Part shown: positions 24,140 to 33,511 of the stretch, one piece after another
Numbering within the stretch: position 1 is the stretch's first letter
How the letters are laid out: each line of letters opens with the position of its first letter
Origin: MFZZ01 sp964582715
GTDB taxonomy: Bacteria > Patescibacteriota > Microgenomatia > UBA1406 > GWC2-37-13
DNA length: 64,000 nucleotides
NCBI GenBank assembly: GCA_964582715.1
Contig: CAZOSM010000002.1
Coordinates: forward strand, 124,001-188,000
Reading direction: 5' to 3'
Made by a program: the position numbers and the translations under genes
Notes under the pieces: generated by a model
What the model saw: only the letters and a program-made list of their open reading frames with translations
Database searches by the model: none
Told to the model about the DNA's origin: nothing

Positions 24140-25231
24140 ATGAACATTATTGCTTTTTTAAATGCCTATACACAGGGTAAAAGTGGAGGAGACATGTGCT
24201 TTGTCGAGATCTTTAAACGAATAAAAGATCAGGAGGTAACCATTGTTACTTCAAAGCTGGGGAAAAAACTATGCAAAGATAATGGTCTCAGAGCAACTTT
24301 TCTTATTACTTCTACCGAATCGACTTTCAAAAATACCATATTTACTTATTTCACTCGTACTATAAAGGCTATTCAATTAACAACTGATGTTAAACATATT
24401 GATGTGATATATGCTACATCTGACTGGCTGCCAGACATTTTGCCTTCAGTATTTTTAAAATTACGCAGCCCCAAAGCAAAGTTTATAGCAAAAATCTTTC
24501 ATATTATTCCTTCCAATAGAATTATTCCCTCAATTTCGCAAAACATAAGCCACTTTCTCATCAAACAATTTGCAGATACTATAGTGGTAGATAATACTCT
24601 GTTGCAAAAAGATCTCAAAAGACAAGGATTCAACCCAGCACGCATTATTGTTAAATACCCTGCAATTGATCACATGATATTACATAAGACTAAATCAATA
24701 AGAAAGTACCAAGCAACCTATTTAGGGAGGTTGCATGAATCAAAAGGAATCCATGACTTGGTCGTGATATGGAAAGCTGTAGTAGACAAAATGCCTCACG
24801 CAAAACTGGCTATCATTGGATCTGGAGATGAATCATTTATCAATCAAATCAAGGGATTGATTTCCAAGTATGAACTGAATAAGAATATTGACCTTCTTGG
24901 TTATCTTGATAACAAAACAGCATATGGCTTAGTAAAAGGGAGCTCAGTCTTCATATTTCCAAGCCACGAAGAAGGATTTGGGATGGCAGTTGGTGAGGCA
25001 TTGGCCTGTGGTGTACCAGTTGTTACATATGACCTTCCAGTATTTCGAGAAACTTTTAAAAAAGCTCTGCTTACCGTACCATGTTTTGATATAAAAAGCA
25101 TGAAGAAGCGTGTCCTTAATGTTTTGCAGAATGAAAAACAATATACTATTGTCTCAGATGGTAAAAAAATTGTGGCCCAATTTTCCTGGGAAAAAGCGGC
25201 ACAACTTGAATTACACTTAATGCAGTCATGA
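24140..25231 (+). CDS. Glycosyltransferase family 4
   Basis: 363 aa retaining GT-B enzyme. The C-terminal donor domain shows YLGRLHESKGIHDLV, then IIGSGDE and the diagnostic EEGFGMAVGEALACGVPVV, whose Glu residues hold the donor. The N-terminal acceptor domain begins MNIIAFLNAYTQGKSGGD. There are no membrane helices. It sits 2 bp after one GT2 gene and overlaps the next by 4 bp, so the three enzymes likely act in sequence on one lipid-linked chain. Confidence 0.9.
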   Translation: MNIIAFLNAYTQGKSGGDMCFVEIFKRIKDQEVTIVTSKLGKKLCKDNGLRATFLITSTESTFKNTIFTYFTRTIKAIQLTTDVKHIDVIYATSDWLPDILPSVFLKLRSPKAKFIAKIFHIIPSNRIIPSISQNISHFLIKQFADTIVVDNTLLQKDLKRQGFNPARIIVKYPAIDHMILHKTKSIRKYQATYLGRLHESKGIHDLVVIWKAVVDKMPHAKLAIIGSGDESFINQIKGLISKYELNKNIDLLGYLDNKTAYGLVKGSSVFIFPSHEEGFGMAVGEALACGVPVVTYDLPVFRETFKKALLTVPCFDIKSMKKRVLNVLQNEKQYTIVSDGKKIVAQFSWEKAAQLELHLMQS

Positions 25232-26244
25232 AAAAAATTACAGTTTTAGTTCCGGTTTATAAAGGTTCTCATGTCGTGGGGGACGCGCTCAAAAGTTTGC
25301 AAAGACAGACATATAAACACTTTGATATTATTGTGGGGGATGATAACAAGCCAGAAGATAAAGAAGAGAGTAGACGTACTAAAGAGGTGGTTGACTCCTT
25401 TAATAAATCAGGGCTCAACATTAGATATATTAAAAATAAAAAAAATCTTGGCTGTCATAAAAATTTTGAAAACCTCATATCACAAGCAAAAACACCACTT
25501 GTTTTATTTCTAGCACAAGACGATATATTTTCAAAAAATGCTGTACAAATAGTACTTGATGCTTTTGAACAGTATCCAGAAGCGGCATTCCTTACCCGAC
25601 CTTACTTTTGGTTTGAACATGATGTTCATAAACCAATTAGACATATTCCACCACTTAATCCACAGAAACATACATTGCTGTCCTGGCAGGATGGAGAAGT
25701 AGCAGTAAAAGGAGTGTTTAGTTCTGTTGGACAGATATCTGGGCAGGCAATTAAAAAAGATCTTCTGCGTGAGCCATATCATACAGATATCTTCCCTGGG
25801 CATATCTATCCCATTGCAGATTTATTGAAAGACTACCCAGGTATTTTTATTAAAGATTATATTGTTGCTGTGGGAACAGTAGATAGTCAAAGTAGGCATA
25901 TTACTTCTATTTACGATGAGTCTCCAACAGAAGAATGGATGCGCATGTTTAACACAGTGTATAAAGAAAAAAAATTTGATGATTTTCTTAAGCTCTGCAT
26001 AGAATTTATGGCAAAAAATTTTGAAGGTTTGGTGCAGATTAAAAACTTTGGAAAACCAGGAAAAGCACAAAGAGAGATTTTTGTTTTACTCAAATACAGA
26101 TGGCAAAATATATTGGAACCAAGGTTCTGGATGTACAGTATACTTACTCTATTAGTACCAAGAAACATACTCATCTCAACGACCGATCTATATAAAAGGA
26201 ACATATTATCTAAAAAAATTCCAGAAATTCCATTTCAGCAATAA
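25228..26244 (+). CDS. Glycosyltransferase family 2
   Basis: 338 aa. TVLVPVYKGSHVVGDALKSL opens the fold; IIVGDDNKPED and FLAQDDIFS supply the DxD-like acidic residues. Later regions (FPGHIYPIADLLKDYPG) are less conserved. It has only a weak hydrophobic patch near the C-terminus, so it may be peripheral. Part of the same operon as the preceding GT4 (4-bp overlap) and following flippase (6-bp gap). Confidence 0.85.
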   Translation: MKKITVLVPVYKGSHVVGDALKSLQRQTYKHFDIIVGDDNKPEDKEESRRTKEVVDSFNKSGLNIRYIKNKKNLGCHKNFENLISQAKTPLVLFLAQDDIFSKNAVQIVLDAFEQYPEAAFLTRPYFWFEHDVHKPIRHIPPLNPQKHTLLSWQDGEVAVKGVFSSVGQISGQAIKKDLLREPYHTDIFPGHIYPIADLLKDYPGIFIKDYIVAVGTVDSQSRHITSIYDESPTEEWMRMFNTVYKEKKFDDFLKLCIEFMAKNFEGLVQIKNFGKPGKAQREIFVLLKYRWQNILEPRFWMYSILTLLVPRNILISTTDLYKRNILSKKIPEIPFQQ

Positions 26245-26250
26245 TACATT

Positions 26251-27513
26251 ATGAGGTTACTTTTCCAAAAAGCTTTTTCCAATACGTTTTTTCAAGGAGG
26301 AGTATTACTTACTGCAACAAGCTTTATAACAGGTTTTATTAACTACTTATTTAACATTTTAATCGCCCGGTCATTTGGACCAAGCGGTTTTGGAGAAATT
26401 ACTACATTCTATTCATATGTCATTATTCTTACCATCCCAAGTGGCATTATTACTAATCTCATTATTATAAAGCTTGGTGGCAAAACTGATCCAAAAGCAT
26501 TTACATATGCACTTATCCATTGGATTCAAGAAAAAGCACGTAACTGGTGGTATTTTATTACACCACTTGTACTTATTATTCCTTTTATACCTCAACTTAC
26601 CAATCTAAACCCAATTGTAGGCTATGCAGTTATACCTTTTGTGATGTTGCTCTATATCTCGTCGTTATACGATGGTATTTTGCAAGGTTTACATATGTTC
26701 AGATGGTTTATGATACTAAGCATTTCCTGGGCACTTATAAGATTGCTTGGTGGAATTATTCCTTTAGGAGGATACCAAAACCTATTTATTGTATTAGGTT
26801 TTATATATCTTGCCTCAATAATAAGAGTAGTATGGAGTCATTCACTACTAAGAAAGCAGTTTGCTAACTCCAAAACTCAGCTACAACGGATTGAAAAAAG
26901 ACTATTTGAAGTTTGGAAAGATAAGCAGATATGGTTAACAGCAGTATCGGGGAGCGCACTTATTCTCTTTAGTAATATTGACATTATTTATGTTAAAAAG
27001 ATGTTTAGCGCAGAAGATGCTGGGATATATAACTCATGGGCGCTGTTTGCCAAAATTATTTTATATATTTTAGGTCCTGTATTATCGCTTAGCTTTATTT
27101 TTTTCTCCAGCAAGAAAAATGAGTCAAAGCATACACTCTTTTTTATTGGTTTTATATTATTCTTAGTCATTTCCGGTTTTATTGCAATGCTAGCCTATGG
27201 ATTATATGGAAGAGAAATTATTGATTTGCTCTTTGGAAATAAATTCTACCCAGTAATTCCTTATCTGGAATGGGCAAGCTTTTTCGGCATTGGTTATGTT
27301 CTTATTATGTTCATTAACAATTATTATTTATCCAAAGGTAGTAATAAAGCTTACATTTTAGCGGGAGCATTACCTATTTATATCCTTGCATTTTTGCTTT
27401 ACGGTACAGACTTAGCAATGGTCATGCTTATTAATATCTGGTTTTCTGCAGGAGTTCTTATTATATACCTACTTCTTTATGCAAAAACAAAAATCATTGA
27501 TTTACTCCAGTAG
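26251..27513 (+). CDS. Wzx-type polysaccharide flippase
   Basis: 420 aa with about twelve hydrophobic helices spread over the whole length. The N-terminus shows FINYLFNILIARSFGPSGFGEI, a pattern seen in O-antigen and teichoic-acid exporters of the MOP superfamily. It would flip the lipid-linked oligosaccharide assembled by the three preceding glycosyltransferases to the outer leaflet. It is the last gene of the run starting at 20824. No polymerase (Wzy) is clearly recognisable beside it. Confidence 0.87.
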   Translation: MRLLFQKAFSNTFFQGGVLLTATSFITGFINYLFNILIARSFGPSGFGEITTFYSYVIILTIPSGIITNLIIIKLGGKTDPKAFTYALIHWIQEKARNWWYFITPLVLIIPFIPQLTNLNPIVGYAVIPFVMLLYISSLYDGILQGLHMFRWFMILSISWALIRLLGGIIPLGGYQNLFIVLGFIYLASIIRVVWSHSLLRKQFANSKTQLQRIEKRLFEVWKDKQIWLTAVSGSALILFSNIDIIYVKKMFSAEDAGIYNSWALFAKIILYILGPVLSLSFIFFSSKKNESKHTLFFIGFILFLVISGFIAMLAYGLYGREIIDLLFGNKFYPVIPYLEWASFFGIGYVLIMFINNYYLSKGSNKAYILAGALPIYILAFLLYGTDLAMVMLINIWFSAGVLIIYLLLYAKTKIIDLLQ

Positions 27514-27569
27514 ATATACATAAATACATAACTATACATATCGGCTACTTCATTTAAGTCTCTAACGTA

Positions 27570-27599
27570 TTGACAAATTTTTCCCAGAAATTCTATGAT
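27570..27599 (+). promoter_or_regulatory. Leaderless promoter of the M23 peptidase gene
   Basis: A perfect TTGACA (27570-27575), an 18-bp spacer and TATGAT (27594-27599), with the -10 ending 6 nt before the ATG at 27606. The -35 box begins with TTG and can be misread as a start codon. Confidence 0.75.
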
Positions 27600-27605
27600 G
27601 AAAGA

Positions 27606-29891
27606 ATGATAAAAAATATATGTATTTACATAACTTTTGTATTATCATTTGTTCTTTCTCCTTCGAATACGTTTGCCTTAGAAACCAAATCATATCTTAT
27701 TACAGAACCATTTGAAATCAATGTTCCTTCAGATATAAAGACCTACTTTCATAAAACAATTCAAGTTAACTATCAATCTGGCAAGGTAGTCCTAAGTCTT
27801 AATCCAGATGGAACGGGCGAAACACAAGTAGGCGAAAGTATACATGTTGTAGTAAATGGCGATAATTATTTTGAAGTTAGAAGGACAGATATTTTATGTA
27901 ATCCTATACAAATGCCTCCACTTGATATTACACATCTCATGGATCAAGGAAACAATAGCATAAGGGTAGGATATAGGAGAGAATGTAGTCCAGGGATAAA
28001 AAGCCATGATCAACTATATCTCGTTCATTTTGATGATTATGAAATAAGCACAACACCATTTCTTGATCTGCCCTGGGATTATAAGAATAAGAACATGAGC
28101 TTTGATGATGCAGCTACTAAAATTAGTTCATATTTCGACCATGCATATCCGATTGTAAGCGCTGACTGGTTTTTAGATGAGCCAGAAGAAAATTCTCATA
28201 ATATTTTAGATTATTTTGGAAATTATACTGATAAAGGATATTCGTCACATGATGGATATGATTATGCTTTTGATGCTGGTGTCAGTTTAAATACTCCAGT
28301 CCTTGCAGCAGCATCAGGGTATGCATCTTTTCATAATGAATGTAGTGCGTGTGGAAATGCAATTCATATTGATCATGGGAATGGGTATCAAACCAGGTAT
28401 TATCACTTGCAGCCCGATCAACTCATTGTTAATGTAACAGGAAAAAAAGTCCAGGTCTCAAGTGGTCAACAAATAGGCAAGACAGGATACTCAGGAAATG
28501 TTGTCCCATTTGGAAAACATGGAAGCCACATTCATTTCATGCTCATTCAAGACAAGGATGGCGATGGAAACTTTGATGACAATATTCCTGATGGTGTAGT
28601 TGACCCATATGGCTGGCACGGCAACTATCCTGATCCATGGGAACAATTTTCATATAGCCAAAATGGAGGACAAAAAACAGGAGCAAAAAGTCGCTACTTA
28701 TGGAAGAATAATTTAAGTAACTTAAAAAAAACATTACCTCCAGAAGGCGGATCATTTGCCTCCAATAGATTTACTTTTAACTTTCCTCCAAATATCACAC
28801 AAAATCATCTTATATTTTCATTAAAGTCTATACCTTTATCTACATCTTCCCAACTTGACCCAATAGGTTATGTGGTAGAAGCAACAGCAGACGATGGCTT
28901 TGGTAATTTGGTGACTCATTTTAATAAGCTCTTTACTATCTCTATGAAATTTATGCTAACTGATTACACTCGCTATAGGCCAGAATCCTTATCAATCTAT
29001 TCAAGTCAAGATGGTATAACATGGCAAAAAGAAAGTACATCTGTTGATCTGAGCAGCCGAACTGCTACTACACAAGTTGATCATCTAACTTACTTTGCAT
29101 TCATGGGAGAAAAAAAGGATACAATAGCGCCACACACAACACTGCTGATAAATAATAAAGAAGTTGGGACTTCTGCAGTAACTTTTAGTGAATCATTAAC
29201 TGTTTCATTAGAAGCAGCTGACCAACCTTTAGAGTCATTGGGCATTGAACATACCTTTATTCAGATAAACGATCAAGGTTGGCAACTATACCAACATCCT
29301 ATTGAGCTTACAGAATTTGGAGAATATACAATTCAGTATTATTCGGAAGATAAAGACGGAAATAGAGAAGAGGTAAAAATAAACGAAATTGGCCTCAAAG
29401 AACAAGCTAATGTACCTCCTGAATTTAAGATTTATTTCAACACAGAGGATGATACTTTTCAGTTTGAGACAGTAAATGTGAATGATATGATTTCAAGCCA
29501 ACAAATAAAGAAAAAAAGAAAAGTGTATACTCAATATAGCGCGAGTAATAATGATTACACAACTAAACTCATGACTTTTTACCCAGAAAGGAATGAAAAA
29601 AATATTGTGAGATTTCACTCTTTACAATATGATAATACCGCTGCTATTCAGTTAGAAAGATACAGACTAGTTGTCTTTAACAAAACAAATAAAAAAGATA
29701 TAGAAAAGCTTATTCAAGTATTTCAACATGGAGAAGAAGAACGCATAAGATTGTCGTACAATAGTATGAAGGACACAACTACGGTTGTTATAAAAAATAA
29801 TGGGAAACTGATAAGTAAAGAACGTATAGATGGTTTCAAGATACTAACAGTCAACACGCATAATGGAGATTTCACTTTTTCAATTGAATAA
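27606..29891 (+). CDS. Secreted M23-family metallopeptidase with beta-rich C-terminal regions
   Basis: 761 aa from the ATG at 27606, chosen because the signal peptide MIKNICIYITFVLSFVLSPSNTFA starts there and the promoter ends 6 nt before it. The M23 (lysostaphin-like) catalytic domain is central. HDGYDYAFDAG gives the first zinc ligands (about H215 and D219) and GSHIHF the second His pair (about H308 and H310). These enzymes cleave peptide cross-links in peptidoglycan. An N-terminal beta domain of about 150 residues and a long C-terminal part with Ig-like strands and a LTYFAFMGEK motif may bind wall or glycan. Acidic DGDGNFDDN could hold calcium. It is followed by a coupled lipoprotein-sized gene. 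Confidence 0.88.
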   Translation: MIKNICIYITFVLSFVLSPSNTFALETKSYLITEPFEINVPSDIKTYFHKTIQVNYQSGKVVLSLNPDGTGETQVGESIHVVVNGDNYFEVRRTDILCNPIQMPPLDITHLMDQGNNSIRVGYRRECSPGIKSHDQLYLVHFDDYEISTTPFLDLPWDYKNKNMSFDDAATKISSYFDHAYPIVSADWFLDEPEENSHNILDYFGNYTDKGYSSHDGYDYAFDAGVSLNTPVLAAASGYASFHNECSACGNAIHIDHGNGYQTRYYHLQPDQLIVNVTGKKVQVSSGQQIGKTGYSGNVVPFGKHGSHIHFMLIQDKDGDGNFDDNIPDGVVDPYGWHGNYPDPWEQFSYSQNGGQKTGAKSRYLWKNNLSNLKKTLPPEGGSFASNRFTFNFPPNITQNHLIFSLKSIPLSTSSQLDPIGYVVEATADDGFGNLVTHFNKLFTISMKFMLTDYTRYRPESLSIYSSQDGITWQKESTSVDLSSRTATTQVDHLTYFAFMGEKKDTIAPHTTLLINNKEVGTSAVTFSESLTVSLEAADQPLESLGIEHTFIQINDQGWQLYQHPIELTEFGEYTIQYYSEDKDGNREEVKINEIGLKEQANVPPEFKIYFNTEDDTFQFETVNVNDMISSQQIKKKRKVYTQYSASNNDYTTKLMTFYPERNEKNIVRFHSLQYDNTAAIQLERYRLVVFNKTNKKDIEKLIQVFQHGEEERIRLSYNSMKDTTTVVIKNNGKLISKERIDGFKILTVNTHNGDFTFSIE

Positions 29892-30490
29892 TGTTTATGC
29901 AATCAAAAAAGAAGAAAAAATTAATGAGTCACCAGAAGTTAATAGCTGCTTGTATTGTTGTCATTATTGGAATAGTAGTAATGACTATTTATAGTAGATC
30001 AAACACTACTGTAATAGATACAAACGTAAAAACAGAAGGATCTCAAACAGTATCCCACTTTACACACATTACGCCAACTATCATTCATACAACAAGTAAT
30101 AAAACTAAATTTATTCATCCCCAAAATAATTTTTCTTTTGAATATCCCTCTGATTGGATTGTTAATGTTCAGAAGCATATTAAATCGGATGATTGGTATG
30201 ACGTCACTTTAACTCATGCGAAGGAAAAAGATATATTTAGAATTCACTTTATGCATCAAGGCCGCGGCGCTCCATATTACGAATATGAAACAACTGAGGA
30301 AAAATTTATTAATAATCGTCAAGTGATATGGAAAACAATGTATAAAAACGATACTGCTTTTGAAGCAGTAGCAAGCTTCCCCAACAACGATTTTGGACAC
30401 GATCTTATTGGCCTTTATATCTATCTGCCTCAAGAAAACCAGGAAGAATTTATGAAGCAAGTAGAAGAGATTATTGCTACACTTGAATGA
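29891..30490 (+). CDS. Membrane-anchored protein with PsbP-like C-terminal domain
   Basis: 199 aa. A short basic N-terminus (SKKKKKLMSHQK) precedes one membrane helix (LIAACIVVIIGIVVMTIY). A Thr/Ser-rich spacer follows, then a compact domain starting NNFSFEYPSDWIVNVQ, a signature of PsbP/MOG1-like folds common in CPR surface proteins. The ATG overlaps the stop of the M23 peptidase (TAATG), so the two are translationally coupled and probably act together outside the cell. Its role is unknown. Confidence 0.75.
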   Translation: MFMQSKKKKKLMSHQKLIAACIVVIIGIVVMTIYSRSNTTVIDTNVKTEGSQTVSHFTHITPTIIHTTSNKTKFIHPQNNFSFEYPSDWIVNVQKHIKSDDWYDVTLTHAKEKDIFRIHFMHQGRGAPYYEYETTEEKFINNRQVIWKTMYKNDTAFEAVASFPNNDFGHDLIGLYIYLPQENQEEFMKQVEEIIATLE

Positions 30491-30531
30491 CTATAGCTAG
30501 AACTACATTCTTCATATATAATCCATAGTGT

Positions 30532-31347
30532 ATGAATGATAAAGGCAACACTAAAAATGCTCATTTTTTAAGTCTAATCATACCTTGTTATAAACAAGAA
30601 CAGACAATTGTTGAAAATCTCCATCATATAAAAAAAGTTCTCGATACAATCCGTTATGATTATGAAATTATTGTTGTCATAGACGGAATTGTAGATAAAA
30701 CCCTTCAAAAAATAAAGAAAGCAAAAATACCTAAAGTTAGATGTGTTGCTTATAAAATGAACAAAGGAAAAAGCTATGCAATTCGTGTAGGTATGCATGA
30801 AGCACGAGGCGATTATGTGATGTTTTTAGACTCTGGCCTCGAGATTGACCCAAATGGCATATCTATGTTACTTGAGCACATGGAATGGTACAACGCTGAT
30901 ATTATTGTAGGTTCAAAAAGACATCCAGCCTCACAAGTAAACTATTCTGTGCTCAGAAAGGTACTCAGTGTTGGTTACTTTATGATTGTTAAACTGCTCT
31001 TTGGCATTACTGTTAATGATACGCAGGCAGGTATTAAAATATATAGGCGTGAAGTTATCAAACGCATTCTGCCACGATTACTTGAGAAAAAGTTTGCAGG
31101 CGATCTGGAAATTTTGGTCGTTGCCCGAAAACTAGGCTTTAAAAAGGTATATGAAGCGCCCATTAAGCTTGATTATCATTTGAGTAAAGTTACATCTGCC
31201 GCAACACTCAACTCAATTCGTGGCATTTTTCAAGATACCTTAGCAATTTTTTATAGAACATATATTTTGAAATACTACGATAAACCTCGTAACAGACTTG
31301 TTCTTGATAAAGACAAACTTATTCATGTCGCTCCATTTAAGAAATGA
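30532..31347 (+). CDS. Glycosyltransferase family 2, DPM1-like
   Basis: 271 aa. LSLIIPCYKQEQTIVENLHH, VVIDGIVD and MFLDSGLEIDP carry the nucleotide and metal sites, and NDTQAGIKIYRREV is the loop typical of dolichyl/polyprenyl-phosphate sugar synthases. No C-terminal transmembrane helices follow, so it is a soluble DPM1-type enzyme. It could load a polyprenyl phosphate with a sugar for the GT-C enzymes of this locus. TATAAT (30517-30522) lies 9 nt before the ATG. Confidence 0.87.
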   Translation: MNDKGNTKNAHFLSLIIPCYKQEQTIVENLHHIKKVLDTIRYDYEIIVVIDGIVDKTLQKIKKAKIPKVRCVAYKMNKGKSYAIRVGMHEARGDYVMFLDSGLEIDPNGISMLLEHMEWYNADIIVGSKRHPASQVNYSVLRKVLSVGYFMIVKLLFGITVNDTQAGIKIYRREVIKRILPRLLEKKFAGDLEILVVARKLGFKKVYEAPIKLDYHLSKVTSAATLNSIRGIFQDTLAIFYRTYILKYYDKPRNRLVLDKDKLIHVAPFKK

Positions 31348-31379
31348 AAATGACCTTTGCTTCTTATACAATATAGGTT

Positions 31380-32483
31380 ATGCGAATTTTATGGTTTACC
31401 TGGAAAGATAAAACTCATCCATTTGCTGGTGGAGCAGAGAAGGTTGATGAAGTGCTTGCCACACAACTGGTACAGGACGGCCATACACTTGTTATGATTA
31501 CAAGTGGATACCCAAACGGTAAACATAAAGAGAAAATAAACGGATATGAAGTCATTCGAGTGGGCAATCAATACACAGTGTATTTTGAAGCATCTCAATA
31601 CTACAAAAAGCACCTTCGAGGATGGGCTGACCTTATTATTGAAGAGGTTAATACCATCCCATTTTTAACTCAATGGTATGCTAAAGAAAAACGTATTCTT
31701 CTGATATATCAACTTTGCAGATCTGTATGGTTTTACCAGTTAGGTTTTCCTTTCAACCTTATCGGGTATCTAGTTGAACCAATGTATCTCTGGCTCATGA
31801 GAAAGAACAAGGTAATCACAGAGTCGGAAAGCACTAAAAAGGATCTGCAAAACTATGGCTTCAAAGCTAAAAATATAAACATCTTTCCAGTTTCTATAGA
31901 ACTTAAGCCACTAGAAAAACTTGCAGATAAAAAAACATATGAAGACTTCACTGTCTTATCTCTTGGCTCAATTCGTTCTATGAAGCGGACAATGGATCAG
32001 GTAAAAGCATTTGAGATTGCCAAAGCACATATCCCAGAGCTCAAAATGAAAATCGCTGGCGCAGTTGTTGCCCCATACGGTAAAAAAGTGCTTGAGTATA
32101 TTCAAAAAAGTAAGTTTAGAAAAGATATAGAGTTTTTCCATACTATCACTAAACAAAAAAAACAGGAACTCATGAAGAAAAGTCATCTTATTCTAGTCAC
32201 TTCTGTGAAAGAAGGCTGGGGACTTATTGTGACAGAAGCAGCAAGCCAAGGCACACCTGCAATTGTCTATGATGTTGATGGGTTAAGAGATAGCGTTGAA
32301 GATAAAAAAACAGGTATTATCTGTCAAGAAAATACTCCTCAGAGTATGGCTGAAGAAATAGTAAACGTACATAAAGATACTACGTATTTTCATTCATTAC
32401 AAAAGGATAGCTTAGAGATGAGTAAACAATATACGGAAACTCATAGCTATAACGCCTTCAAAAAGATCATTCTAAAACAGTAA
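31380..32483 (+). CDS. Glycosyltransferase family 4
   Basis: 367 aa GT-B enzyme. The N-terminal domain begins MRILWFTWKDKTHPFAGGAE, where GGAE is the usual acceptor loop. The donor site is VKEGWGLIVTEAASQGTPAI. A hydrophobic segment around residues 118-138 (FYQLGFPFNLIGYLVEPMYL) may attach it to the membrane surface. TACAAT (31367-31372) lies 7 nt before the ATG. It ends 5 bp before the stop of the opposing GT2 gene. Confidence 0.88.
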   Translation: MRILWFTWKDKTHPFAGGAEKVDEVLATQLVQDGHTLVMITSGYPNGKHKEKINGYEVIRVGNQYTVYFEASQYYKKHLRGWADLIIEEVNTIPFLTQWYAKEKRILLIYQLCRSVWFYQLGFPFNLIGYLVEPMYLWLMRKNKVITESESTKKDLQNYGFKAKNINIFPVSIELKPLEKLADKKTYEDFTVLSLGSIRSMKRTMDQVKAFEIAKAHIPELKMKIAGAVVAPYGKKVLEYIQKSKFRKDIEFFHTITKQKKQELMKKSHLILVTSVKEGWGLIVTEAASQGTPAIVYDVDGLRDSVEDKKTGIICQENTPQSMAEEIVNVHKDTTYFHSLQKDSLEMSKQYTETHSYNAFKKIILKQ

Positions 32484-32488
32484 TCTTC

Positions 32489-33511
32489 TCAGCTTTTTAA
32501 CGCATTTACTGCACTCCATACCACCTGGATACCATAAGTCAGTACGAATACAAACAAAATAATAGGATGAAGAAACCACGCCAAGTGAGGATATACCACA
32601 AAGCCTTTTACTGCCCGAAGCAGAGGAACAATAAATGTAAACGAAAAAATAACAGTCAAAAGTAATCTACCAACATCATGTGGAAAGTTAAACACCTGAT
32701 AGCCTCGTGTAACACGTTTTGATGAATATAACGTAGCCCATCGGAGCCTTCTTCTGCAAAAAGATATTAAATCTGCATAAATTTCATGGACAATATGAGT
32801 ATTTTTAGTAAAAGCAAACTTGTTATAGCCATGACGAATAAAGTTGATACACATTTCTGTGTGTAACCCAGAATCCATTGGATATTTCTTTAAAACACTG
32901 TTTCTTACTGCTATTCCATTTGCACCCAAGGTAGGTAGCTTGAGTGGATCTGACGTAAATTCTACAACAAAATGGTTGCGGTACTCAGTTGCTTTACCAA
33001 ATGAAAGCCATTTTTGAGTATCATAAGGAGCTCTGTCTGCTTTTCCTAAAGCAACTGCAATAGGATCTGCACCTCCAATAAGAGCAAAATACTTTGTTAA
33101 TACTGAACTTTCTGGAAAAAAGCCATACTTAAATGTTTGAACAATAGAGATCTCATCATTCTCAAAAGGCTGAATCATGTCGCTTAAGCAGTTGTCTTCC
33201 TGAAACCTGTTGTCTGCAGAAAACAAGATAACAATATCTGACTTTACGGAGTTAACACCGATATGAAGGCGCTGGGGAGGGGAATCAGCTAAATCTGGAC
33301 GGCTCATTACCTTCGCACCATATGTTTTGGCAATACTGAGGGTTTTATCTGTTGAGCCGCCGTCAACTAACAGTACTTCTACCTTTCCTTTATAATCCTG
33401 TTTTTTTATTGACTCCAAACACTGCGGGAGAATCTGTTCGTCATTGTAGGTAAGAAGTGTTACGGTCACTGACTTTAACATACGTGCTCTATACGAAACT
33501 TTTTGATCCAT
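32489..33511 (-). CDS. Membrane-associated glycosyltransferase family 2
   Basis: 340 aa. VTVTLLTYNDEQILPQCLES opens the GT-A fold, VDGGSTDKT and LFSADNR carry the acidic residues. The RRRLRW motif (near residue 255) is the QxxRW-like element of processive or membrane GT2 enzymes. Two C-terminal helices follow. Translation may begin at M1 or at M11, where homology starts. It overlaps the aminotransferase upstream by one base, so the pair is coupled. Confidence 0.85.
   Translation of the reverse strand: MDQKVSYRARMLKSVTVTLLTYNDEQILPQCLESIKKQDYKGKVEVLLVDGGSTDKTLSIAKTYGAKVMSRPDLADSPPQRLHIGVNSVKSDIVILFSADNRFQEDNCLSDMIQPFENDEISIVQTFKYGFFPESSVLTKYFALIGGADPIAVALGKADRAPYDTQKWLSFGKATEYRNHFVVEFTSDPLKLPTLGANGIAVRNSVLKKYPMDSGLHTEMCINFIRHGYNKFAFTKNTHIVHEIYADLISFCRRRLRWATLYSSKRVTRGYQVFNFPHDVGRLLLTVIFSFTFIVPLLRAVKGFVVYPHLAWFLHPIILFVFVLTYGIQVVWSAVNALKS

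Noticed and set aside
27570..27605. Upstream TTG start for the M23 peptidase
   Set aside because: That TTG is the first base triplet of a perfect -35 box; the signal peptide and the -10 spacing point to the ATG at 27606.
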